A stretch of 64,000 nucleotides of DNA, from the NCBI RefSeq assembly GCF_016599855.1, contig NZ_CP067041.1:4526001-4590000 (forward strand), read 5' to 3'. The translations under genes were made by a program, and so were the position numbers. The DNA is from Bradyrhizobium diazoefficiens. GTDB lineage: Bacteria > Pseudomonadota > Alphaproteobacteria > Rhizobiales > Xanthobacteraceae. Below are positions 49,868 to 57,577 of the stretch, piece by piece; within the stretch, counting starts at the first letter, position 1, and every line of letters begins with the position of its first letter. The notes beneath the pieces were generated by a model. The model saw nothing but the letters and a program-made list of their open reading frames with translations, ran no database searches and was not told the origin of the DNA.

Positions 49868-50296
49868 TTACCCCGCCACTTCCAGACCCATCGAACGGGC
49901 AGAGCCCTCGACCATCTTCATGGCCGATTCGATGGAATCGCAATTGAGATCCTTCATCTTCTTCTCGGCGATCTCGCGCACCTGCGCACGTGTCACCGCA
50001 CCGGCCTTGTCACGGCCCGGCGCCTTCGAGCCGGACTGGATCTTGGCAGCCTGCTTCAGGAAGAAGGACATCGGGGGCGTCTTCATCTCGAACGTGAACG
50101 AACGATCGGCGTAGATCGTGATCACGACGGGAATCGGGGTGTTCTTCTCTTCCTTCTGGGTCTGGGCGTTGAACGCCTTGCAGAATTCCATGATGTTGAG
50201 ACCGCGCTGACCAAGCGCGGGACCGATCGGGGGCGAGGGATTCGCCGCGCCGGCCGGGACCTGAAGCTTCAGGTATCCGGTCACTTTCTTTGCCAT
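49868..50296 (-). CDS. rplK: 50S ribosomal protein L11
   Basis: This 142-residue protein has the thiostrepton-region motif [33 protein letters not shown], read in parts, and the C-terminal 23S rRNA-binding domain ending [11 protein letters not shown]. It lies between nusG and rplA. Confidence 0.98.
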   Translation of the reverse strand: MAKKVTGYLKLQVPAGAANPSPPIGPALGQRGLNIMEFCKAFNAQTQKEEKNTPIPVVITIYADRSFTFEMKTPPMSFFLKQAAKIQSGSKAPGRDKAGAVTRAQVREIAEKKMKDLNCDSIESAMKMVEGSARSMGLEVAG

Positions 50297-50427
50297 GTAT
50301 CACTCCTGTTGTGCCGGCAGACCGCCGGCGGTTTCAGGTTCGTGGTCTGGGTCGGATGCGGCTGGCAACCGCCCTCTCCCTCCCACGGCCTCTTGTTGCG
50401 TGAGACCGAAGCCTCACGCGTACCCGA

Positions 50428-50988
50428 TCAGACCTTCTCGACCTGCCCGAATTCCAGTTCGACCGGCGTTGCGCGGCCGAAGATCGACACCGCGACCTTC
50501 ACGCGCGAGCGCGCCTCGTCGATTTCCTCGACTACACCCGAGAACGAGGCGAACGGGCCGTCGGCCACGCGCACGTTCTCGCCGATCTCGAACGACACCG
50601 ACGCCTTCGGCCGTTCCACGCCCTCCTGCACCTGGTGCAGGATGCGCATCGCCTCGGCTTCCGAGATCGGCATCGGCTTGTTCTCGGCGCCGAGGAAGCC
50701 CGTCACCTTCGGCGTATTCTTGATCAGATGAAACGCCTCGTCGGTCAGCTTCATCTTCACCAGCACGTAGCCGGGAAAGAACTTGCGCTCGGCGTCGATC
50801 TTGCGGCCGCGGCGCACTTCCGTGACCTTCTCGGTCGGAACCAGCACGAGTTCAAACAGCTCCTCGAGCCCGCGCTGCTTGGCCTGCTCGCGGATCGATT
50901 CGGCGACCTTCTTCTCGAAGTTCGAATAGGCGTGGACGATATACCAGCGCTTGTCGGTCGATTGGGTTGCAGCGGCTGCTGTTGCCAT
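50428..50988 (-). CDS. nusG: Transcription termination/antitermination factor NusG
   Basis: This 186-residue protein has the N-terminal RNA polymerase-binding domain (WYIVHAYSNFEKKVAESI, FFPGYVLVKM) and the C-terminal KOW domain (VRVADGPFASFSGVVEEID). It links polymerase to Rho or S10. Its ATG shares one base with the secE stop (TGATG). Confidence 0.98.
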   Translation of the reverse strand: MATAAAATQSTDKRWYIVHAYSNFEKKVAESIREQAKQRGLEELFELVLVPTEKVTEVRRGRKIDAERKFFPGYVLVKMKLTDEAFHLIKNTPKVTGFLGAENKPMPISEAEAMRILHQVQEGVERPKASVSFEIGENVRVADGPFASFSGVVEEIDEARSRVKVAVSIFGRATPVELEFGQVEKV

Positions 50989-51179
50989 CAGTGAATGCCC
51001 AAAAGGAAGGTGATGAGGTAGCGGATGATCTGGTCGGCGGCGAAGAAGAAGATCGAGGCCACGGCGACCATCACGAACACCATGATGGTGGTGATCGTGG
51101 TCTCACGACGGGTCGGCCAGGTGACCTTGGCGGTCTCCGAGCGCACTTCCTGCAAGAACTTGAACGGGCTGACTGCCAT
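50988..51179 (-). CDS. secE: Protein translocase subunit SecE
   Basis: The ATG at 51179 (MAVSPFKFLQEVRSETAKVTW) gives a 63-residue single-span SecE. A TTG five codons upstream is open but less likely. The conserved amphipathic helix VRSETAKVTWPTRRET precedes the membrane segment. It binds and stabilises SecY. Its usual upstream neighbour, tRNA-Trp, is broken here. Confidence 0.96.
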   Translation of the reverse strand: MAVSPFKFLQEVRSETAKVTWPTRRETTITTIMVFVMVAVASIFFFAADQIIRYLITFLLGIH

Positions 51180-51507
51180 CGCTTGAGACGCCAATAAGGG
51201 ATTTCAGGGATCCGAACAGCCGCCTGTGGCCCAGCCCTCTGTCTCGAAGGATGAGCCGGAAAACCGGGCTCGATTGTTCGGGGGATTTCAAAGCCGCGCC
51301 GGAAATCCGCGTTTAACGGGCCGGCTGCGAGTGCGGGGTAAATACTGCGGATGGGACCAAAGGTCAAGGTGTGGACGGGACGGAACGCTCGCAAGCCGGC
51401 CGTGGGGACGCGATCCGGATCAAGGGCTTACCCGGTCCGCATGAACCACGCTCCGAGCTTTCGGCCCGTCGCGGTCCTGCCTATCGATCCTGAATTTCGG
51501 GATGAGC
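51180..51507. other. secE upstream region
   Basis: These 328 bases run from the secE start to the tRNA-Trp fragment. They should hold the secE-nusG promoter. I see no gene and no clear promoter boxes. Confidence 0.5.
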
Positions 51508-51552
51508 TGGCAGGAGTGGCAGGGCTCGAACCTGCGACCCCCGGTTTTGGAG
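51508..51552 (-). other. tRNA-Trp 3' fragment: attachment site of an integrated element
   Basis: Read on the minus strand, these 45 bases are the 3' part of tRNA-Trp. They start with the anticodon loop CTCCAAA (anticodon CCA at 51550-51548), then the 3' anticodon stem ACCGG, variable loop, T arm GCAGG-TTCGAGC-CCTGC, acceptor CACTCCT, G and CCA. The 5' half is missing: bases above 51552 cannot pair with the stem. Tyrosine integrases often cut in the anticodon loop and leave just such a copy. In alphaproteobacteria tRNA-Trp commonly precedes secE, so this is the host locus. Confidence 0.85.
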
Positions 51553-52130
51553 TTCGGGCGGCATCGTACCATCCGATGCCGCCCTGTTACTTTGCGTAAG
51601 GAAATCAATCGGTCCAAGCGGGACCTCAGTCCACCCCGTCCGTCTGGTTCGGTCCTGTACTTTCGGCTTTGGGTCCAAGCTTGGGTCCCGACCCTGCCCT
51701 GCTCTCGCTCGCCGGCACCGCGGTAGTTGGCTGCCATCTCCAGCAGGCCGGCTCGCTCCAACGGCAGGGCGCTTTCCTCCGCCAGATCCCGGCAGATACG
51801 CTCGAAGCGCGCGAGCTCGTCGACGTCGTGCTGATGTTGCCCCATCCGCTGATCAGACTCCCACAGACCGCCGGCGTCAACGTGCTCTCACCTGTGTCGA
51901 GGGTGCGCGCATCCGTTGCCTCTGGTGGTCGGCCGAGAAACCGCTGAAGCACCCCGCCAAAGCAGAAATAGTGCCGCGGGTCTTGCCCTCACGCTGAGGT
52001 TGCGATTGGATGGTGGGCGGGATTCGCCCCGCCAGCTCCGACAAGTCACTGGTTTCTCTAACAATAGCGCGGCGCCACGCCAGCTAGCTTCTTTTTAACC
52101 TATACCTACTAGAACGGATTGTTGACTTGC
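51553..52130. other. Left flank of the island
   Basis: Apart from the doubtful short frame on the minus strand, these 578 bases hold no gene I can support. The last 50 bases are AT-rich and lead into the operator palindrome of the three-gene module. Confidence 0.45.
51668..51689 (+). repeat. Copy 1 of a TTGGGTCC double motif
   Basis: TTGGGTCC occurs twice in a row, separated by AAGC. A near-identical double motif lies inverted at 63352-63372. Its role is unknown. Confidence 0.4.
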
Positions 52131-52138
52131 ATGTCAAC
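52121..52138 (+). promoter_or_regulatory. Operator-like palindrome on the start codon of the three-gene module
   Basis: GTTGACTTGCATGTCAAC matches its own complement at 16 of 18 positions (six-base arms GTTGAC/GTCAAC). The ATG at 52131 lies inside it. Toxin-antitoxin operons with an XRE regulator are typically self-repressed through such sites. Confidence 0.6.
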
Positions 52139-52634
52139 GCTAAACAAACTAATTCAGGACGGCACGCTCAAATCGGTGACGCTGGGGTTGCTCGATGACG
52201 AAATGGCAGAACGAGGACTGTTTGGGACAGGTCGGCTACATAGCTTCTTGTCGACCGAATTGCCGGCAATCCCAACCCGAGATGCGATGCTTTCCGCGCT
52301 CGAACAAGTTGCAAACCTATTCGGCCGCTACCTGACTAACCGCCCCTTGGTACTCCAGTCGCCGATCGCCCCGATTAGGCATTTGGAAGACTCCGTCTGG
52401 GAACTCAAAACTCTTGATGTACGGATATTCGGCTGGTTCGCCACGAAGGATTGCATGGTCATCGACGCGGGGTGCGACGTCAAACTTCTGAAGGATGGCA
52501 AGCTCAACTACAACGGGTTCATCGTCCAAACCAGCTATATCAGGAAGGCACTGGGGTTCGTGCCGAGAGACTACATTTCCGGAACATCGCCACATGACAT
52601 CCTCACGCGAATTATTATCCCCCCGCGACGTTAG
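52131..52634 (+). CDS. Gp49/HigB-like hypothetical protein, first gene of a three-gene module
   Basis: ATG at 52131 is chosen (MSTLNKLIQDGTLKSVTLG); a TTG at 52119 is also open. The product has 167 residues. The middle, from PIRHLEDSVWELKTLDVRIFGWF, followed by DCMVIDAGCDV, resembles the core of phage-derived Gp49/HigB RelE-fold proteins, in which a Trp-Glu-Leu strand precedes RIF. No signal peptide or membrane segment is seen. The next gene is an XRE-type regulator overlapping by 41 bases, the order found in higBA. The family call is recall, not a search. Base composition is lower in G+C than the core. Confidence 0.5.
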   Translation: MSTLNKLIQDGTLKSVTLGLLDDEMAERGLFGTGRLHSFLSTELPAIPTRDAMLSALEQVANLFGRYLTNRPLVLQSPIAPIRHLEDSVWELKTLDVRIFGWFATKDCMVIDAGCDVKLLKDGKLNYNGFIVQTSYIRKALGFVPRDYISGTSPHDILTRIIIPPRR

Positions 52635-52947
52635 CGCCGCTCGCTTTGTTGGCGACGTTCGCGACGAAATCCTGCTCGCTTATATCTCAGAGCTACAAGA
52701 ACGCGGGCTCAAGAAAGCAGACATTGCGCGCTTGCTTGAGGTGAACCGCTCGGCTGTCACGAGGATGCTAAATGGTACCGCGCCTTTAGAACTGCGGACT
52801 ATCGGCCAGCTAGCGTGGGCTTTGGGAAGAGACGCTCAGTTCAAGCTATCGAGGAAGAAAACAAAACCCTCTAAATCGAACCGAGTTACCATAGCAAATT
52901 CCTCGAGCGAGTATGGTCCATTGTTTTCAACGGCGGAAACACCGTGA
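52594..52947 (+). CDS. XRE-family helix-turn-helix protein, antitoxin-like
   Basis: The ATG at 52594 (MTSSRELLSPRDVSAARF) is chosen; the frame is open upstream inside the previous gene. The 117-residue protein has one HTH: ISELQERGLKKADIARLLEVNRSAVTRMLNG, then the Cro/C1-type third helix region TIGQLAWALGRDAQF, and a Lys/Ser-rich tail. It is the likely repressor acting at the palindrome 52121-52138. It overlaps both neighbours, the next as GTGA. Confidence 0.78.
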   Translation: MTSSRELLSPRDVSAARFVGDVRDEILLAYISELQERGLKKADIARLLEVNRSAVTRMLNGTAPLELRTIGQLAWALGRDAQFKLSRKKTKPSKSNRVTIANSSSEYGPLFSTAETP

Positions 52948-53789
52948 CGCGGCTAGCAACGTTCCAAGTTTGTGACGAGGTCGCAGCCGTAGCTCTTGGC
53001 AAGTTGGCGTTTGTTGGCCTTTATCAGAACGATATGATCGTCCCTTCTTTGCCAACTGTGCTGCCACAGCTGTTTTTTGTTGTCCGTTTTCGCACTCCCG
53101 TTGACGACCGGCCGGCTAAGTTTGCGATCAGGATTGAGCGGCCGGGTCAAGATACGTTTTGCCTCGACCATACGAATTTGCTGCCTCAGGCACCGCCTAC
53201 GTCTGAAGATGCGCGGTTTATACAGGTGCAAGCAATCGCAAGGATTGCTCCGTTCGAAATAACCGAGGCAGGCATAGTTCGCGTATACGTAGAAGATGAG
53301 GTTGGGGATAATTATGCTGGAGGCCTGAGAATTCAGGTAGGAGTTCATCCTCAAGCTGCTCTCCCTCAATTGGCGGCGACGGCCAACCTGGTTGTTGGTC
53401 ACTACAATCGCTTCGAGGATGCGGATCCGCAACTGAAGGAAAGGCTCGCCTTTCAGTTGATGGAGACGTTTTCGGCTGGACTAAAAGTCGAACACATACC
53501 CGTCCACCTTCAATTCCCGGAGTTGGATATGCGCCTTCCGCTTGACGAGAAGCGCGTGAAAGTTTTCTTTCCGAGGCCAATGATTGAAGCCAACATCAAT
53601 ATCGTTGTCTTGCCCGGCGGAAACTTTGATTCGGCCGAAGTGGAGAGTTTCGATTCGCTAGGATTTGTTGCCAAATTTGAGCCGTCCGCGCCCACTGATG
53701 CTGTCTTTGCGTTTGAAGTAATCGAAAAACCGAAAGCAAGCGCGGTCAAACAAGAAACTAGTCGCGGTAAAAAAGGAACAAAGTCATGA
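52944..53789 (+). CDS. DUF6941-like protein of unknown function
   Basis: GTG at 52944 overlaps the previous stop (GTGA), so translation is coupled. The 281-residue product starts MTRLATFQVCDEVAAVALGKLAFVGLYQNDM, followed by LPQLFFVVRF: a pattern of a small beta protein (Cys-Asp near the start, Gly-Lys-Leu, Leu-Pro) that recalls DUF6941. A second beta-rich part follows (residues 150-270) and the end is Lys-rich. No catalytic motif is visible. Lower G+C (31 of 60 bases at 53041-53100) points to foreign origin. As third gene it may be an effector or sensor of the module. Confidence 0.6.
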   Translation: MTRLATFQVCDEVAAVALGKLAFVGLYQNDMIVPSLPTVLPQLFFVVRFRTPVDDRPAKFAIRIERPGQDTFCLDHTNLLPQAPPTSEDARFIQVQAIARIAPFEITEAGIVRVYVEDEVGDNYAGGLRIQVGVHPQAALPQLAATANLVVGHYNRFEDADPQLKERLAFQLMETFSAGLKVEHIPVHLQFPELDMRLPLDEKRVKVFFPRPMIEANINIVVLPGGNFDSAEVESFDSLGFVAKFEPSAPTDAVFAFEVIEKPKASAVKQETSRGKKGTKS

Positions 53790-53883
53790 TGCCCCTTTTC
53801 CATCCCAGACGCGCCTCGCGCGCGTTCCGAGGCCCAAGGGATTGATAATTTGACTCTCGCCGACGCCGCGTTTCGATGGCGGT

Positions 53884-54177
53884 ATGCCTCGCGCTGTACG
53901 ACGCCACACGCCAACGCACGCCGACGGCCGGCCGGTCAAGATCACGTTCGGCGAGATGCGCGCCATGGGCGTGCGCGGCGTGCTGGTCTACTGCCACTGC
54001 GGCCATCACGTCGCCCGGGGCGCTAATGGCTGGCCGGACGAGATGCGCCTGTCCGACATCGAGCCGCGGTTTGTCTGCCAGGGTTGCGGTGCTCGCGGGG
54101 CCGACGTCCGGCCCGACTTCGAGCGGGGTGACGGGCGGCTTGCGATCCTGGGCTACCGAGCTCGCCTAAGAGCGTGA
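53884..54177 (+). CDS. Small zinc-ribbon-like hypothetical protein
   Basis: This 97-residue protein has two metal-like pairs: YCHCGHH and CQGCG, around WPDEMRLSDIEPRFVCQ. Similar short proteins (GVRGVLVYC ... RLSDIEPRFVC ... CGARGADVRPDF) are widespread in rhizobial phage-like regions. Function is unknown; zinc binding is inference from the cysteines. Confidence 0.72.
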   Translation: MPRAVRRHTPTHADGRPVKITFGEMRAMGVRGVLVYCHCGHHVARGANGWPDEMRLSDIEPRFVCQGCGARGADVRPDFERGDGRLAILGYRARLRA

Positions 54178-54178
54178 G

Positions 54179-54200
54179 AGGCCGCCCACTGAGGCGGCCT
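54179..54200. terminator. Hairpin between convergent genes
   Basis: The arms AGGCCGCC (54179-54186) and GGCGGCCT (54193-54200) close a six-base loop. It starts just past the plus-strand stop and touches the minus-strand stop. Confidence 0.65.
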
Positions 54201-54483
54201 AGTAAGGCTTACCCACGTTCCACAGCGTGGCAATCAAGACGAAAATCCCTACTGGGATGCAGATGATGCCGATGATGATCAGCGATGCTGGGAGGATTTC
54301 GAAAACTAACTTTATGATAAATGCGCCTGCCATTGCACCCAGAACGACACCTATGCCGCCTGCCGCAATAGCGCCGCCAATCCCGAAATTTGTAAAGCCC
54401 ATAAGTAGGCCGGCGACCGCGCCAAGTATCGCGCCGGCCTTGAATCCGATTTCCATGAAATTCGTTTCATGGGGCTGGGGCAT
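54199..54483 (-). CDS. Small glycine-rich membrane protein
   Basis: This 94-residue protein has three hydrophobic segments (AGAILGAVAGLLMGF, GGIGVVLGAMAGAF, LIIIGIICIPVGIFVLIA). The ATG at 54483 is used; the ATG at 54456 (MEIGFKAG) is an alternative. Function is unknown. Phased AATTAGGACA repeats lie directly upstream. Confidence 0.6.
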   Translation of the reverse strand: MPQPHETNFMEIGFKAGAILGAVAGLLMGFTNFGIGGAIAAGGIGVVLGAMAGAFIIKLVFEILPASLIIIGIICIPVGIFVLIATLWNVGKPY

Positions 54484-54499
54484 AGATCCATAATAATTG

Positions 54500-54531
54500 A
54501 ATTAGGACATTGCGCGACCCTAATTAGGACA
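54500..54531. promoter_or_regulatory. Phased direct repeats upstream of a membrane protein gene
   Basis: AATTAGGACA occurs at 54500-54509 and 54522-54531. The start-to-start spacing of 22 bases equals two helical turns. They lie 17 bases upstream of the ATG at 54483. A regulator site is inference. Confidence 0.4.
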
Positions 54532-54587
54532 CCAGGGCTTAAATACGGACAGTACCCTCCGTCGCATGGGAACGTTCCGCGAACTAG

Positions 54588-54625
54588 AACAAAAGGCCCG
54601 CCAGCGTGAACCAGCGGGCCTTCTG
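54588..54625 (-). terminator. Rho-independent terminator
   Basis: The arms AAGGCCCGC (54593-54601) and GCGGGCCTT (54614-54622) are followed on the minus strand by TTGTTC. It lies 80 bases past the stop of the gene at 54705. Confidence 0.7.
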
Positions 54626-54704
54626 CTTGTCTACCGCCTCAGCCGCCGCCGGTGCGTCATGAGCCGCTGCCGGTCGCGCCTTCTGTGCATTCTGCGCCGG
54701 CGCT

Positions 54705-55427
54705 TCATGGGCGGCGTTTCTCAAGCATCTCGTCGACCATAGTCATGATCACCCGCTGGGCGGTTGTCGGTAGGGTCGAGAGCGCCGCGACGAATTCTGC
54801 CCCGGTCATGTTCGGGTTCGGCACTATCGAGTCTTTCTCGAAAATGCGGCCCTTGCCTGCGAGCAGCCATTCCGGATTTACGCCATGCGTCTCCGTGAAC
54901 TTAGCGATCTCGTGATGCTTGCAGGTCAGTACGCCCTTGATCTCCTCGTCAGAGAGGCCACGGGACGCCGCAATGTCTCTGATCCGCTGCCGCATGGTTT
55001 CCTTGAACGCGCGGTTGCGCGCCATCGCATCGCTGTTGGTGCGGCGAGGCTGGTTTGCTCCGGGCAACGGCACAGCCAACGACTGAGCCGCGTCGATTGC
55101 CGCGCTCAGCCTGCTTTCGGCTGAGGAAAGCAGCTTCTCGCGCGCGGCGGCGTGCTCGCGGTCGAGCTCTAACTGCTCTCGGATTTTCCTGAGTTTGACC
55201 CGCGCCTTTCTGGTGTCGAAGGAAACATCGCGCATCAGGTCCGCCTCGTCGGATGCCACGATCGCCTCATAACTGCGAAATACGAAAGTGTGCAGGCTCC
55301 GGCCGGAACGGCGCCGGCCACGCTTCTGCACCTCGAGCTGGACGACATTCTCCGGGAGAAACGACGGATTGCGTAGGGCAGTCTCGGGCGAGGTGCTGCG
55401 CCTTGGGAAGGTGAACACGTTGCTCAT
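54705..55427 (-). CDS. Putative phage-type DNA-binding protein with C-terminal HTH-like region
   Basis: This 240-residue protein has a charged coiled coil (residues 70-115, KLRKIREQLELDREHAAAREKLL). Then follows a helical region with RIRDIAASRGLSDEEIKGVLTCKHHEIAKFTETHGVNPEWLLAGKGRIFEKD. The last part is the pattern seen after the HTH of phage repressors (HGVNxEWLLxGxG). Its ATG overlaps the preceding stop as ATGA. Exact role is unknown; a repressor or DNA-binding accessory protein is likely. Confidence 0.6.
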   Translation of the reverse strand: MSNVFTFPRRSTSPETALRNPSFLPENVVQLEVQKRGRRRSGRSLHTFVFRSYEAIVASDEADLMRDVSFDTRKARVKLRKIREQLELDREHAAAREKLLSSAESRLSAAIDAAQSLAVPLPGANQPRRTNSDAMARNRAFKETMRQRIRDIAASRGLSDEEIKGVLTCKHHEIAKFTETHGVNPEWLLAGKGRIFEKDSIVPNPNMTGAEFVAALSTLPTTAQRVIMTMVDEMLEKRRP

Positions 55428-56188
55428 GCTGCACCCCCGATCAGCTTCTTGGCCGCTTGCGCGACGCCGGCAAAAAAGGGTTGCGGATGCTCCCAGTCCA
55501 GCCAGTCGGGCTCCTGTTCGAATAGATCATTGGCATAGATCAGCTTCGCCAGCAGACCGGCCAGCGTGGTCGGTTCGACCTGGATGAATTCTTCCCGGGC
55601 GTCTATTGCCGCTTCGCACTCCTCATTGGTGAATTCGTCGGTGCCGGGCTCGCCGATGAATGCCTTTCGCGCCGCTCGGCGTTCGTCGACGAGCGCGTCG
55701 TAGTGCGCGTTCAACTCCGGATATTGCGCGCGCGGGATAGCGCGCTCCACGTCCCACCAGCACCCGGCCTGCACCGTGGCACCGGGCTCAACCATGCTGG
55801 GGATATCGATGTGCGAGGGCCCGATCTTCTCGTCAGCCAGATTGCTCATCCGCTCGCTGATCGCAAGCTTTGCCCACATGGCAGCATCCGCAGCCCGATG
55901 GGCCGCGATCACCGCGAAGATGGGGTCAGGCTCGGCAGCGGTGGCCTGCACAGCGGCCGGCAGCCCGGCAGGCAGTACGGCCAGCGCGGCGATCATGCCG
56001 CGGCGGGATAGGCCGCCAAGCGGCTTGCGGGACTCGCTGGTGCGTTCTGTACTCGCAGGCTGTCCGGTGGCGGGTTGATGGGAAAACGAATCTACGGACT
56101 CCGCTCGGGCGGCTAACCATAGAGCGGTCGGGCTAGGTACAGACGTGCTTAAGGGTGGCGTGCTATGCACGCGATCAGCTTCGATCAT
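55424..56188 (-). CDS. Hypothetical protein with internal Tat-like signal
   Basis: This 254-residue protein has, near residue 60, SRRGMIAALAVLPAGLPAAVQATAAE, which looks like a twin-arginine signal. A start nearer to it (ATG at residue 65 is in the wrong place for RR) is possible. The rest is helical and acidic with DAREEFIQVEPTTLAGLLAKLIYANDL. Similar proteins occur in rhizobial phage-like regions. Function is unknown. It overlaps the next gene as ATGA. Confidence 0.6.
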   Translation of the reverse strand: MIEADRVHSTPPLSTSVPSPTALWLAARAESVDSFSHQPATGQPASTERTSESRKPLGGLSRRGMIAALAVLPAGLPAAVQATAAEPDPIFAVIAAHRAADAAMWAKLAISERMSNLADEKIGPSHIDIPSMVEPGATVQAGCWWDVERAIPRAQYPELNAHYDALVDERRAARKAFIGEPGTDEFTNEECEAAIDAREEFIQVEPTTLAGLLAKLIYANDLFEQEPDWLDWEHPQPFFAGVAQAAKKLIGGAA

Positions 56189-56218
56189 GTTGATAAGTGC
56201 CCTTCGTGGTTGAGGTTA

Positions 56219-56254
56219 GAGCCGAGTCGGGAAGCATCACCTTCCGCTCGGCTC
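56219..56254. promoter_or_regulatory. Dyad in divergent promoter region
   Basis: The arms GAGCCGAG (56219-56226) and CTCGGCTC (56247-56254) with partly paired interior lie in the 89-base gap between divergent genes. It may be the binding site of the RHH protein encoded at 56278. Confidence 0.45.
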
Positions 56255-56277
56255 GATTTTACGGTACAACCTAAATT

Positions 56278-56655
56278 ATGAAGAAGTCAATAAAGGTTGC
56301 ACCTAAAAAGCGGCGGGGGCGTCCCGCAACGGGGAAAGATCCGCATATAGCCGCGCGCATGCCGCCGGCGCTGATTGCAGAGGTCGAAACCTGGGCGATC
56401 ACGAACGACACTACACGATCGAATGCATTCCGCCGGCTGGTCGAAATCGGCCTGGGCAAAACCGCGCCAACCGCAAAGATGCCCCCAACATCAAAGGCCA
56501 CCTCCGAGCGGGCGAAGGAGCTCGCTGGCAAGACGATCGACCGCATGGTCGAGCCTGCCGCTTCAGCCGAGGAAAAGGCGGTGCGTAAGCAGCGTTTGAT
56601 CAAGGGGCCTTCCGAGTTTCGTGAGGCGCGCGTCGACCGCCCGGGAAAAAAATGA
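56278..56655 (+). CDS. Ribbon-helix-helix DNA-binding protein with AT-hook-like N-terminus
   Basis: This 125-residue protein starts with a basic arm holding KKRRGRPATGKD, an AT-hook-like motif. A CopG/RHH unit follows: HIAARMPPALIAEVETWAITNDTTRSNAFRRLVEIGL. The second half is Lys/Ala/Glu-rich and probably unstructured. It is likely a local repressor, perhaps of the divergent pair. Confidence 0.68.
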   Translation: MKKSIKVAPKKRRGRPATGKDPHIAARMPPALIAEVETWAITNDTTRSNAFRRLVEIGLGKTAPTAKMPPTSKATSERAKELAGKTIDRMVEPAASAEEKAVRKQRLIKGPSEFREARVDRPGKK

Positions 56656-56742
56656 TCCAGCTGGTCGAGATCGGCCTGAAGGCGGGAAAATAGCCTGTTG
56701 GCGGAGACGCACCGCGCCACAACACATCGAGGGGACGACAAA

Positions 56743-56919
56743 ATGGCTGCTATTTCAGTTCTGATCGGCGTTCTCGTTATCGCGGTTGTCGGGGCAATCT
56801 GCTTTTGGGCGATTGACAGGTTTGCGACGGATCGTCGATTGGCAAATTTGCTGAAGCTGCTGGTGGTGCTCGTCTGCCTGGGCGCGATCGTGCAACGGCT
56901 GCTGGCACTAACCTACTAG
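56743..56919 (+). CDS. Small two-span membrane protein
   Basis: The ATG at 56743 (MAAISVLIGVLVIAVVGAICFWAI) is chosen over 56698, since it begins the first span. Product: 58 residues with a second span KLLVVLVCLGAIVQRLLAL. It recalls the Thivi_2564-type small membrane proteins. Function is unknown. Confidence 0.6.
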   Translation: MAAISVLIGVLVIAVVGAICFWAIDRFATDRRLANLLKLLVVLVCLGAIVQRLLALTY

Positions 56920-57078
56920 GCGACAAACTTCCTGACGGCGAAGAGGGAGCTAGAATGCTCGCCGCGTAGGGAAAGCGGCCCCCTTGCGCTCGCCCTCCGT
57001 ATTTTTACCACCCAGACGAGTAGCCTATTGATCTCCCGCAATGGTTGAGCTTGGATGCGGCCCGGGTGGGGTCGTATC

Positions 57079-57501
57079 ATGCGCGTTTTTTGCATTCTAT
57101 TGTTTTGCTTGTTCATTGGCGGTTGCGCGACGATAACGAAGGGGACAACGCAGACCATCGCGATCGATACTCCTGGTGTGGCTGGTGCCTCCTGCACGAT
57201 CCAGACACAGAGCGGTCCGAGAGGTGTCATCACTCCGGGTAGCGTCGTTCTGGACAAGGGATCCTCACCCCTGCCGATCACATGCACGAAAGAGTGCTAC
57301 CTTGCAGGATCGAGCATCATTCCCTCGGGCACCGAGTCGATGGCAGCGGGCAACGTCGTCTTTGGAGGCCTCATTGGTCTCGGTGTCGATGCTGCAAGCG
57401 GTGCGATGAACAAATACCCCGACATGGTGACGGTCGCGATGGTGCCTGATCAAACGTGCCAACAACCCGCGCCGGTGAGACCAAAGCGCAAGACGTCCTA
57501 G
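57079..57501 (+). CDS. Small lipoprotein
   Basis: The ATG at 57079 gives MRVFCILLFCLFIGGCATITKG, a lipoprotein signal with lipobox FIGGC. The 140-residue product has a beta-rich middle (QTIAIDTPGVAGASCTIQTQSG) and a Gly-rich segment GNVVFGGLIGLGVDAASGAMNKYP. Proteins of this kind (GCATIxxGTTQ) are common and uncharacterised. It is anchored in the membrane by inference. Confidence 0.78.
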   Translation: MRVFCILLFCLFIGGCATITKGTTQTIAIDTPGVAGASCTIQTQSGPRGVITPGSVVLDKGSSPLPITCTKECYLAGSSIIPSGTESMAAGNVVFGGLIGLGVDAASGAMNKYPDMVTVAMVPDQTCQQPAPVRPKRKTS

Positions 57502-57577
57502 GAGTCATGTTGCGCTCGCCCTCCGATTGCGGCGAGGATAGCCGTTCTCCACCAACCTATTTAGATCATGGGATGTG

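Larger units (their letters stand above)
51420..51845 (-). pseudogene. Small hypothetical protein whose frame runs through the att site
   Basis: A 141-codon frame starts MGQHQHDVDELARFERI. Its first 45 residues contain CRDLAEESALPLERAGLLEMAANYR, a helical pattern I have seen in short rhizobial hypothetical proteins. After that the frame is Arg-rich and reads antisense-like through the tRNA fragment, so the C-terminal part is probably junk created at the junction. A real short gene may exist only at 51700-51845, or this is a remnant. Confidence 0.3.

Noticed and set aside
53033..53432. Minus-strand frames opposite the DUF6941-like gene (52953-53432, 53218-53580)
   Set aside because: They have no conserved pattern, and the plus strand shows coupled genes with coding character.
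54570..54590. LexA-type SOS box in GAACGTTC near 54570
   Set aside because: The alphaproteobacterial box needs GTTC repeats or GAAC/GTTC with a seven-base spacer; here there is no proper spacing.
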